Under the pieces are notes generated by a model, which was not told where the DNA came from, made no database searches, and was given only the letters and a program-made list of their open reading frames with translations. Positions 1 through 5,371 of a stretch of 5,371 nt of DNA are shown here, piece by piece (positions within the stretch are counted from its first letter, which is position 1; each line of letters opens with the position of its first letter). Origin of the DNA: Woeseiaceae bacterium (GTDB lineage Bacteria > Pseudomonadota > Gammaproteobacteria > Steroidobacterales > Woeseiaceae); contig JAKEGN010000229.1 in assembly GCA_022615525.1 (NCBI GenBank), positions 1 to 5,371 of the forward strand. Reading direction: 5' to 3'. A program made the position numbers and the translations under genes.

Positions 1-573
1 ACGGACTCCGGCGGCAAAGCTTTGCAGGTGCGTGCCGAGTTCCCGCTGGATGACCTGCGAGTTCTTGCTGGGGTGCACGAACTCGATCGGGTCCTCGAGG
101 CTGATGATATTGAGATTCCGCGTCTTGTTGAGGTGGTCGATCATCGCGGCGAGCGTGGTCGACTTGCCGGTTCCCGTCGACCCGGTGACGAGGACCATGC
201 CCTGGTGGTAGTCGCAGAAGTCCCGAATGATTTTCGGTACGTTCAGTTTTTCGAGCGTAGGGACTTCGTTCGGAATGTAGCGGAATACGGCTCCGACTCC
301 AGTGTCCTTGCGGAAGAGGTTGACGCGAAAGCGTCCGCCATCTGCGCTGACATAGGAAAAGTCGAGGTCCCGCCCGGAGCCGAAGTGGTTCTTTTGCGAA
401 TCGCTCAAGATCTCCGTCACGTAGCTCTCGAGTTCGGTGTCCGAGAGGTCGCGGAACTTGATCGGCATCAGATCCCCGTTCATGCGCAGCATCGGCGGCA
501 CACCGACGGCAAGGTGTACATCCGAGCAGCCCTGGGCCAGGCCCAGCTTCAGGAACGAGTCGATACGCGGCAT
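1..573 (-). CDS. PilT/PilU-family type IV pilus retraction ATPase, N-terminal part (cut by window edge)
   Basis: Only the first 191 residues are in the window; the frame is open to base 1. PilT-family proteins are cytoplasmic hexameric ATPases at the base of type IV pili that drive pilus retraction, twitching and DNA uptake. Seen: a PAS-like N-terminal half with the family signatures SDVHLAVGVPP (17-27) and RFRVNLF (81-87), then a Walker A loop GSTGTGKSTT (131-140, Lys137), an Asp-box region EDPIEFVH (160-167), and a region like the PilT VNQRE segment (VIQREL, 174-179). The His box, Walker B and C-terminal part lie outside the window. The ATG at 573 is the first possible start: an in-frame TAG lies four codons upstream with no start codon between, and the N-terminus aligns with PilT. 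No Shine-Dalgarno sequence is obvious. The P-loop is not the usual PilT GPTGSGKS and is nearer PilU GATGTGKS, so this may be a paralogue rather than PilT itself. It lies 89 bases downstream of the kinase gene on the same strand. Confidence 0.9.
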   Translation of the reverse strand, partial: MPRIDSFLKLGLAQGCSDVHLAVGVPPMLRMNGDLMPIKFRDLSDTELESYVTEILSDSQKNHFGSGRDLDFSYVSADGGRFRVNLFRKDTGVGAVFRYIPNEVPTLEKLNVPKIIRDFCDYHQGMVLVTGSTGTGKSTTLAAMIDHLNKTRNLNIISLEDPIEFVHPSKNSQVIQRELGTHLQSFAAGVR

Positions 574-644
574 GGGATTATTACGCTAAAAGCCTATAAA
601 TCATGGATTTGCGTTATCCTAGGCTGATTTCGCGTAGGCCGCCA

Positions 645-658
645 GTGCGGCACCGCAC
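645..658 (-). other. Small GC-rich palindrome just after the kinase stop codon
   Basis: GTGCGG-TG-CCGCAC is a perfect palindrome around two bases, five bases past the stop of the kinase gene. It can fold as a 5-bp stem with a 4-base loop. No T-run follows in the direction of transcription, so it is not a standard intrinsic terminator. It might protect the mRNA 3' end or weakly attenuate transcription into the pilT-like gene; that is inference. Confidence 0.25.
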
Positions 659-662
659 ATTT

Positions 663-3113
663 TCAGAGATTGATGGCGTTCAGTGCGTCGCTGAGTTCGT
701 CCATGGACTTGAAGCGCTTGGTCTTGTCCACCGACATGGCTTTGGCAATGACCGCCGCGTAGGCGTCGGGGATCTTGGGGTTCAGTTCCTGGCAGCTCTT
801 GGCCTTGCCCTGCACATGCTGGTACATGACCGACATGTGATCGCCGCGGCTGTATGGCGGCACCCCGGTGACCATTTCGTACATGATGACACCGACGCTG
901 TAGATGTCTGCGGTCTCGTCGACCTTCTTGCCAAGTATCTGTTCCGGCGCCATGTACTTCGGCGAACCGATGACGTAGCCCGTCTTGGTCAACTGCGTAT
1001 CGCCGCTGGCAGCGGCGGCCGCGACGCCGAAATCCACGATCTTCAGCAGTCCTTCGGTGTTCACCAGGATGTTGGCCGGCTTCAGGTCGCGGTGGATGAC
1101 GCCGGCCTGGTGCGCGATGGACATGCCGGTGGCGATGTCATTCGAAAAGCGCAAGGCTTTCTCGAAAGACATGGGTTTGCCGTCCGGTATTTCTCCACTC
1201 AGCGTATGCGAAGGGAAATACTCCATGGAGATTGCATAGCAGCCCTGCAGGTACAGGAAGTCATAAATGCGGATGACGTTCTTGTGCGTGATCATTCGCG
1301 AATAACGCAACTCGTGCACGAAGCGCTTCATCATCTCCTCATCGGACGATACGTTCGGATTGAGGAACTTGAGAATCAGCCTTTCGTCAACAATCTGGTC
1401 CTGCATGAGCAATACAGTGCCGAATGCGCCCTTGCCGATTTTCTCGATGTACTTGTAACGGCCTTCGATGACGTCGCCCGGATTCAGCTTCGAAATGTCG
1501 AGAATCTTCGGTTCCATTGCCGGCGCGGCGGCTGCCGCTGCGGGAGTCTGTTCTGCCGGTTGTGTCTGGGTGGCGGACTTGGCTTGAGCCTCCAGCAATC
1601 TGGAAAGCTCCTGGTCGTCGAGCAGCAAGGTCTTGGTCGGCTCCGCCATTTTCTCGGCACGGGCGTTCTCCGCAAGGACCGTCGCGGAGAACCTGGCGTC
1701 GATTTCCTTGATCGCCTTGTCTGCGCTGTTGATGATGGTCTTGTCCTCTGATTGCTTGACCCTGTTCAGGACCGACCGAACAGTTTCCGCGTGCTTCTCG
1801 TCCGCCAGGTGAGAGATCGCACGGATGACCTCGACCTGCAGGTCGTGCTCGGGCCGTTGCAGCATCGGCACGATCTTGGAAATGATATCGGCATTGCCGA
1901 TCTTGCCCAGTGCCCGCACGATGATCGTGTCGGTTTTCGCATTGCTGCCGAGCATGCTGACCAGCTTCGGAATGGCTTTCTTGCTGCCGATCTGCGCCAG
2001 CGCATCGATTGCTCGCTCGCGTACCCACCAGTCCGAATCGTCGGTGGCCTTGATCAGCGTATCGACCGCCGACTCGTCCTTCGTGGCATTGAGAATTTCG
2101 ATCGCGGTGCGGCGTATGTCTTCGTCCTTGTCCTTGATCAGCTCCAGCACCGAATTGATGACTTTGGGTCCGCCGATCTCGGCCAGGGCGTCGCCTGCGC
2201 GTGCGCGGACCCACCAGTCGTCGTCCTTGATCGCGGCAAGCAGGTCCTTGACCGAGCCCGGGTCGCAAATCTCGTTCAATACCTCGACCGCGGAGCGGCG
2301 CGTGTACTCCGATTCGTCTTTCAGCGCGGTGACCAGGTACTTGACCGTGTCGGGATGCCTGACCTTGACGATCACATCGACAGCCTTGTTCTGCACGTCG
2401 AGGTCCGGGTCGTGCAACAGCCGGGCCACCTTCTCGATATTGACGGCGTTGCCGCGAGTGCCAAGGGCGACCAGCGCGGCCGAGCGAACCATCTTGTTGG
2501 TATCGCCGAGCTGCATCTCGAAAGCGTGGCTGATCTCGCGCCGTTTGAATTTCGACAGCAGGTGAATGAGGTGAATCTTTACCGCCGGATCCTTGCCGCC
2601 CATGCGTGCGATAAGATCGGGCACCATGTCCTCGCTGACGACGTCTTCGATGATGGCGAAAAGTGCAGACTTTTCCTTGGGTTCGAGTTCGTAGGCGCGC
2701 CGCAAGAGGTCGTGCACGCTCAGGTCCTTCTTGTGCACTTTGAGTACTTCGATCAGTGCCGGCTTCGAGACTTCCTTGTCCTCGAAGAACTCGAGCAGCG
2801 CGTTGGCATTGAAATTGTTGCTGCTGGACAGAGCCCAGGCGGTGCCCGCAACGACGCGCTCGCCGCCGTCGGCCAGCCCTTCCCTGTAGAACTTCAGGGT
2901 CTTGTCGCTGACCTGGCTTGCGAGGATGTCGACAAAGAGCATCGTATGGCTCTTGTCGCTCATCGCCAGGGCTTCGATAACGTGCGGAATGACCTTCGGG
3001 CCGATGTTCTTCAGTCGTTCCGTCAACTTTTGTGCAGTGCGCGAGGACGTGTCAGCTTCGTTCATCAGCTGAGTAAGCAGGTGGTCAGCGCGGAAGCCTG
3101 TGAGGATACTCAT
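663..3113 (-). CDS. HEAT-like repeat protein with C-terminal Hanks-type Ser/Thr protein kinase domain
   Basis: An 816-residue protein with two parts. Residues about 1-475 are helical HEAT/PBS-lyase-like repeats; from 204 to 421 they keep an exact 31-residue period (starts at 204, 235, 266, 297, 328, 359, 390, 421). Residues about 510-534 form an Ala/Gln/Pro-rich linker. Residues about 553-810 are a complete kinase: glycine loop GKGAFG (560-565), ATP-binding Lys582, likely alpha-C Glu601, catalytic loop HRDLKPAN (674-681, Asp676), DFG (694-696), APE (722-724), structural Asp736 and late Arg800. The HRD arginine and Thr706, Thr709 and Thr711 in the activation segment suggest activation by loop phosphorylation. 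No signal peptide or membrane helix is seen, so it is probably cytoplasmic, unlike the many bacterial Hanks kinases with an N-terminal kinase and a membrane anchor. The ATG at 3113 is firm: an in-frame TGA lies nine codons upstream with no start codon between. It precedes the pilT-like gene on the same strand. Substrate unknown; HEAT solenoids usually bind proteins. Confidence 0.93.
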   Translation of the reverse strand: MSILTGFRADHLLTQLMNEADTSSRTAQKLTERLKNIGPKVIPHVIEALAMSDKSHTMLFVDILASQVSDKTLKFYREGLADGGERVVAGTAWALSSSNNFNANALLEFFEDKEVSKPALIEVLKVHKKDLSVHDLLRRAYELEPKEKSALFAIIEDVVSEDMVPDLIARMGGKDPAVKIHLIHLLSKFKRREISHAFEMQLGDTNKMVRSAALVALGTRGNAVNIEKVARLLHDPDLDVQNKAVDVIVKVRHPDTVKYLVTALKDESEYTRRSAVEVLNEICDPGSVKDLLAAIKDDDWWVRARAGDALAEIGGPKVINSVLELIKDKDEDIRRTAIEILNATKDESAVDTLIKATDDSDWWVRERAIDALAQIGSKKAIPKLVSMLGSNAKTDTIIVRALGKIGNADIISKIVPMLQRPEHDLQVEVIRAISHLADEKHAETVRSVLNRVKQSEDKTIINSADKAIKEIDARFSATVLAENARAEKMAEPTKTLLLDDQELSRLLEAQAKSATQTQPAEQTPAAAAAAPAMEPKILDISKLNPGDVIEGRYKYIEKIGKGAFGTVLLMQDQIVDERLILKFLNPNVSSDEEMMKRFVHELRYSRMITHKNVIRIYDFLYLQGCYAISMEYFPSHTLSGEIPDGKPMSFEKALRFSNDIATGMSIAHQAGVIHRDLKPANILVNTEGLLKIVDFGVAAAAASGDTQLTKTGYVIGSPKYMAPEQILGKKVDETADIYSVGVIMYEMVTGVPPYSRGDHMSVMYQHVQGKAKSCQELNPKIPDAYAAVIAKAMSVDKTKRFKSMDELSDALNAINL
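1851..2504 (-). repeat. Region coding for seven 31-residue HEAT-like repeats, including a doubled two-repeat module
   Basis: Residues 204-421 of the kinase protein are built of 31-residue units. Units at 266 and 328 share an RR(S/T)A(V/I)E(V/I)LN core. Units at 297 and 359 share a DWWVR core and A(L)A(E/Q)IG. Together they form an A-B-A-B pattern: residues 266-327 (bases 2133-2318) and 328-389 (bases 1947-2132) are about 28/62 identical by hand count. This points to duplication of a two-helical-repeat block rather than of single repeats. Confidence 0.8.
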
Positions 3114-3152
3114 GCGGCCGCGTGCCTTCGCGGTGTCATTTCAGGAGTGGTC

Positions 3153-3167
3153 ATGGCCAGGGTGAGG
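3153..3167 (+). repeat. 15-base direct repeat, copy 1
   Basis: ATGGCCAGGGTGAGG occurs here and again at 5345-5359 in the same orientation, both times in non-coding sequence. By rough reckoning an exact 15-base match is expected by chance in only about 1-3% of windows this size. Here it lies 39 bases upstream of the kinase start, on the opposite strand to that gene. Confidence 0.5.
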
Positions 3168-3182
3168 CCTGCGCAGCCATTC

Positions 3183-3199
3183 GCAAGCCCGGCGCTTGC
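3183..3199. other. Hairpin in the upstream region of the kinase gene
   Basis: GCAAGC-CCGGC-GCTTGC gives a 6-bp stem and 5-base loop. It lies 70-86 bases upstream of the kinase start and would be in its mRNA leader. No T-run follows on either strand, so it is not a terminator. A regulatory role is possible but unsupported. Confidence 0.3.
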
Positions 3200-3351
3200 C
3201 CAGGCCGCGCGCAGTCGAATGGATTGACGAAGCTCCGAAGCTTTCAAGACTGATTTCGCTCTTGCCCAAGCGGACCCGGGCAAGCCTGCTGGTGCCGTTG
3301 CACGGCGGCCAGATCTTCTCCGCAGTCGCTTCCGTATGTGACCCTGCCGGG

Positions 3352-3360
3352 ATTATGCCA
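3352..3360 (-). promoter_or_regulatory. Candidate extended -10 promoter for the kinase gene
   Basis: On the minus strand the sequence TGGCATAAT matches the extended -10 form TGnTATAAT with one mismatch. No good -35 box is seen at 16-18 bases, which extended -10 promoters can tolerate. It would leave a leader of about 230 bases before the ATG at 3113. It is the best match I see in the divergent region for leftward transcription. Confidence 0.35.
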
Positions 3361-3470
3361 CATGATATACACCACAAAACGTGAACTCCGGAGCATGCTG
3401 CAGCCGTAAGTCTCTAATCGAGAGTCCTTTTTTCGGTGGGTTCCAATCACCGTCCGTATCGCGGCGGGGG

Positions 3471-3499
3471 CATTCTTTTCGATCCGCCTCCGCTACAAT
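3471..3499 (+). promoter_or_regulatory. Candidate sigma-70 promoter for mrp-dcd
   Basis: TACAAT at 3494-3499 is a five-of-six match to the -10 consensus and is 65 bases upstream of the mrp GTG. The -35 region is poor (CATTCT at 17 bases or TTCTTT at 15 bases spacing). Position and the strong -10 make this the likely main promoter of the two-gene unit. Confidence 0.45.
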
Positions 3500-3563
3500 G
3501 TGCGCCCGCGACGCCAGGTTGCGGACAGCCGAATAAACTTAACCTAATGCACCCCAGCGAAGT

Positions 3564-4658
3564 GTGACTTTGTCAGCAGATTCCGATCTGAAACAAGCCC
3601 TTGAGGCCCTGATCGTGCCCGGCTTCGGCCAGGCGCTCGGGCGTGTCGGCCGACTCCGGCAGGTGACCCTGGACCGTGGCCGGGCGATGGTGGATGCCGA
3701 GATCGGGGTCCCGGCCGGCGGTATACGCGAGGAGCTGTTGCGGGAGCTGCGTCGTGTGACGACGGCACAGCCCGGGATCCAAGATGCCGATATCCGCATC
3801 AGCCAGCGAATAACGGCGCATGGCGTACAGCGCAATCTCAAACCGCTTGCCGAAGTACGCAATATCGTAGCGGTGGCCTCTGGCAAAGGCGGTGTCGGCA
3901 AATCGACCACAGCGGTCAATATTGCGTTGGCCTTGGCCGCCGACGGCGCCTCGGTCGGCATACTCGACGCCGATATTTATGGACCCAGCCAGCCTCTCAT
4001 GCTCGGCCTGACGGGCCAGCGGCCGACCAGCGAAGACGGCAAGACCATGAATCCGCTCCGGGCATACGGCCTCCAGGTAATGTCCATCGGCTTCCTCATC
4101 GACCCGGACCAGCCGATGGTATGGCGCGGACCGATGGTGACCTCTGCATTGAACCAGTTGCTGCACCAGACGCGCTGGTCGGATATCGATTACCTGATCG
4201 TCGACATGCCGCCTGGCACCGGCGACATCCAGCTGACGCTTTCGCAGCAGGTACCGGTCAGCGGTGCGGTTATCGTCACCACGCCGCAGGACATCGCCTT
4301 GCTCGACGCAAAAAAAGGTTTGCAGATGTTTCGCAAGGTGTCGGTACCGGTGCTTGGCATAGTTGAAAACATGAGCACGCACGTGTGCTCGAGCTGCGGG
4401 CACGAAGAGCCGTTGTTCGGCAGCGGCGGTGGACAACGCATGGCTGCTGAATACGGTGTGACCCTGCTGGGGCAGGTGCCGCTGGACCAATCAATCCGTG
4501 TACAGACCGACAGCGGCAAGCCCACCGTCGCCGCAGCCCCGGACTCCCCGCCTGCGCGCGCCTATCAGTCGATTGCCAGGAACATGGCTGCCGCACTGGC
4601 ATTGCAGGGCCGGGATTACAGCCGCAAGTTTCCGAAAATCGTTGTCGAGGACAGTTGA
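3564..4658 (+). CDS. apbC: Mrp/ApbC-type P-loop ATPase, Fe-S cluster carrier
   Basis: A 364-residue protein, close to the usual length of E. coli Mrp/ApbC, which binds and transfers Fe-S clusters in the cytoplasm and hydrolyses ATP. Residues about 8-85 are the N-terminal MIP18/DUF59-like domain. The ATPase domain has the deviant Walker A SGKGGVGKST (106-115, with signature Lys108 and Lys113), the LDADIYGPSQP motif (134-144, Asp135), the switch-like DMPPGTGD (214-221) and the cluster-binding pair Cys275-x-x-Cys278. All key residues are present, so it should be active. The start is uncertain: GTG at 3564 gives MTLSAD, but the only purine-rich SD-like run (AGCGAAG, 3556-3562) sits better before TTG at 3570. 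An in-frame TAA at 3540-3542 excludes longer forms. The stop overlaps the dcd ATG by one base, so the two genes are translationally coupled. mrp-dcd order is known from Pseudomonas. Also called mrp. Confidence 0.95.
   Translation: MTLSADSDLKQALEALIVPGFGQALGRVGRLRQVTLDRGRAMVDAEIGVPAGGIREELLRELRRVTTAQPGIQDADIRISQRITAHGVQRNLKPLAEVRNIVAVASGKGGVGKSTTAVNIALALAADGASVGILDADIYGPSQPLMLGLTGQRPTSEDGKTMNPLRAYGLQVMSIGFLIDPDQPMVWRGPMVTSALNQLLHQTRWSDIDYLIVDMPPGTGDIQLTLSQQVPVSGAVIVTTPQDIALLDAKKGLQMFRKVSVPVLGIVENMSTHVCSSCGHEEPLFGSGGGQRMAAEYGVTLLGQVPLDQSIRVQTDSGKPTVAAAPDSPPARAYQSIARNMAAALALQGRDYSRKFPKIVVEDS
4647..4650 (+). promoter_or_regulatory. Ribosome binding site of dcd inside the end of mrp
   Basis: GAGG lies seven bases before the ATG at 4658. 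It supports that ATG over the TTG one codon upstream at 4655. The site is within the last codons of mrp, as expected for coupled genes. Confidence 0.55.
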
Positions 4659-5224
4659 TGAGCATCAAGTCCGATCGCTGGATCCGGCGCATGGCAGCAT
4701 CCAACGGCATGATCGAACCGTTCGAGCCTTACCAGGTGCGGGAGGCGGGAGGCAAGCCCATAATTTCCTACGGCACCTCGAGTTACGGCTACGATGTCCG
4801 CTGCTCGAACGAGTTCAAGGTATTCACCAATATCGAATCCGCAATCGTCGATCCCAAATCGTTTTCCGCCACCAGTTTCGTAGACAAGGTTGCCGATGTC
4901 TGCGTGATCCCGCCAAACTCCTTCGCACTGGCAAGGACGGTCGAATATTTTCGCATTCCGCGCAACGTGCTGACGATCTGCCTCGGGAAGTCCACGTACG
5001 CGCGTTGCGGCATCATCGTCAACGTCACGCCGCTCGAGCCGGAATGGGAAGGTCACGTAACCCTCGAGTTCTCGAACACGACGCCCCTGCCGGCGAAGAT
5101 CTATGCCAATGAAGGCGTCGCACAAATGCTGTTCCTCGAATCGGACGAGGAGTGCGAGACCTCGTACCGCGACCGGGGTGGCAAATACCAGTTCCAGCGC
5201 GGCGTGACCCTGCCGAAAGCCTAG
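4658..5224 (+). CDS. dcd: dCTP deaminase (dUTP-forming)
   Basis: A 188-residue enzyme that deaminates dCTP to dUTP, feeding dUMP and thymidylate synthesis; a trimeric cytoplasmic member of the dUTPase fold. Starting at ATG 4658 the protein begins MSIKSDRWIRRMA, matching the Pseudomonas-type Dcd at both ends and in length. Seen: ISYGTSSYGYDVRC (36-49), IPPNSFALARTVEYF (84-98), the phosphate/active-site segment GKSTYAR (110-116), VNVTPLEPEWEGHVTLEFSN (121-140) with the likely general base Glu137, and NEGVAQMLF (151-159). The catalytic core looks intact. This lineage differs clearly from the E. coli Dcd sequence. The gene is the second of a two-gene unit with mrp (ATG overlaps its TGA). It ends in a tandem stop TAG-TAA (5222-5227). 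A bifunctional dCTP deaminase/dUTPase is a less likely alternative. Confidence 0.96.
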   Translation: MSIKSDRWIRRMAASNGMIEPFEPYQVREAGGKPIISYGTSSYGYDVRCSNEFKVFTNIESAIVDPKSFSATSFVDKVADVCVIPPNSFALARTVEYFRIPRNVLTICLGKSTYARCGIIVNVTPLEPEWEGHVTLEFSNTTPLPAKIYANEGVAQMLFLESDEECETSYRDRGGKYQFQRGVTLPKA

Positions 5225-5295
5225 TAAAGCGAAAAAAGGCAATAGAGGTGTCAGGTCACTGCTGTCCCATAAAAAAGGTGCCGGTGCGTTCAAGC

Positions 5296-5350
5296 GGTCA
5301 TCGCAACATCATAACGGTACCTGAGAGGAGTATGAGGTGTTGCGATGGCC
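5296..5350. repeat. Long imperfect inverted repeat (hairpin)
   Basis: The arm CATCGCAACA (5299-5308) is an exact reverse complement of TGTTGCGATG (5338-5347). Outwards it extends by three pairs (GGT 5296-5298 with GCC 5348-5350, one G-U). Inwards TCAT (5309-5312) pairs with ATGA (5332-5335) after a 2-base bulge. The loop is about 19 bases and contains GGTACC (5316-5321). No T-run follows on the plus strand, so it is not an intrinsic terminator. It could be a REP-like or MITE-like element end, an RNA structure, or a protein site. Confidence 0.6.
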
Positions 5351-5359
5351 AGGGTGAGG
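5345..5359 (+). repeat. 15-base direct repeat, copy 2
   Basis: Second copy of ATGGCCAGGGTGAGG (first at 3153-3167). Here its first six bases form the 3' arm of the hairpin at 5296-5350. The first copy has no such hairpin arm, so the shared part is the right-hand sequence and not the whole structure. Confidence 0.5.
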
Positions 5360-5371
5360 AGGAAGCAGTGG

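Larger units (their letters stand above)
3114..3563. other. Long divergent intergenic region between the kinase gene and mrp
   Basis: 450 bases separate two divergently read genes. Short open frames here (at most 78 codons) resemble no family I know, lack good ribosome binding sites and overlap each other, so I call no gene. The region holds candidate promoters for both sides, hairpins at 3183-3199 and 3261-3284 (7-bp stem CTTGCCC/GGGCAAG, 10-base loop), one copy of a 15-base sequence repeated at 5345, and a T-rich stretch near 3427-3433 after a weak CTCT/AGAG stem. No tRNA-like fold was seen. The 5' leader of the kinase mRNA could be well over 200 bases. Confidence 0.6.
5225..5371. other. 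Non-coding tail after dcd
   Basis: No gene is recognised. Two AAAAAAGG octamers (5232-5239 and 5271-5278) flank GGTGTCAGGTCACTG (5247-5261). A long imperfect hairpin follows at 5296-5350. I see no standard rightward terminator for mrp-dcd. Two T6 runs on the minus strand lack good stems next to them. ATG codons at 5332 and 5345 have a purine-rich run (GAGAGGAG, 5323-5330) before them and could start a gene leaving the window, but 9-13 codons are too few to judge. Confidence 0.45.

Noticed and set aside
22..627. A 201-codon plus-strand frame opposite the pilT-like gene.
   Set aside because: Same register effect: it mirrors the PilT-like codons, and the real gene shows clear PilT motifs on the minus strand.
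1501..1600. Possible frameshift or low-complexity insertion in the kinase gene at the poly-Ala/Pro stretch.
   Set aside because: The frame is open through it and joins a complete repeat domain to a complete kinase, so it is an ordinary flexible linker.
603..3227. Two long plus-strand open frames (382 and 491 codons) opposite the kinase gene.
   Set aside because: They are in exact codon register with the kinase on the other strand. They stay open because the kinase rarely uses TTA, CTA or TCA codons in this GC-rich DNA. The translations match no family I know.
3141..3377. A 78-codon minus-strand frame in the divergent region (TTG start).
   Set aside because: Rare start codon, no convincing ribosome binding site, composition unlike a conserved protein, and overlap with other equally weak frames and a candidate promoter.
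3409..3434. Possible intrinsic terminator with TCTCTAATCGAGAG then a T-run.
   Set aside because: The stem is only about 4 bp (CTCT/AGAG), and no plus-strand gene lies upstream to be terminated.
3573..4490. A 305-codon minus-strand frame opposite mrp.
   Set aside because: It is a shadow of mrp in the complementary register, with no domain or upstream signals.

Overview
The window reads as chromosomal DNA of a GC-rich gammaproteobacterium. The best evidence is the gene pair on the right, an Mrp/ApbC P-loop ATPase followed at once by a dCTP deaminase of the 188-residue type found in Pseudomonas. From memory, in Pseudomonas and relatives these two genes follow metG. No metG is seen here, so the left neighbourhood differs from that arrangement. 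I cannot name a genus.

Layout, left to right: (1) 1-573, minus strand, the first 191 codons of a PilT/PilU-type pilus retraction ATPase, cut by the window edge. (2) 663-3113, minus strand, an 816-residue protein with an N-terminal HEAT-like repeat solenoid, an Ala/Pro/Gln-rich linker and a complete C-terminal Hanks-type Ser/Thr kinase domain. It lies upstream of the pilT-like gene on the same strand, 89 bases away, so the two could be co-transcribed. (3) 3114-3563, a 450-base divergent intergenic region with no convincing gene, candidate promoters in both directions and small hairpins. (4) 3564-4658, plus strand, mrp/apbC, probably from a GTG or TTG start. (5) 4658-5224, plus strand, dcd, overlapping the mrp stop by one base. 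(6) 5225-5371, a non-coding tail with a long imperfect hairpin and a 15-base sequence that also occurs just upstream of the kinase gene.

The left half suggests a regulatory unit: a soluble Ser/Thr kinase with a protein-binding solenoid beside a pilus-retraction motor. A role in control of twitching motility is inferred from proximity only. The right half is housekeeping: Fe-S cluster carriage (Mrp) and dUTP supply for thymidylate synthesis (Dcd). The less explained parts are the kinase-pilT pairing, the doubled 62-residue module in the solenoid, and the hairpin and repeat at the right edge. I see no CRISPR array, tRNA, rRNA or complete mobile element.
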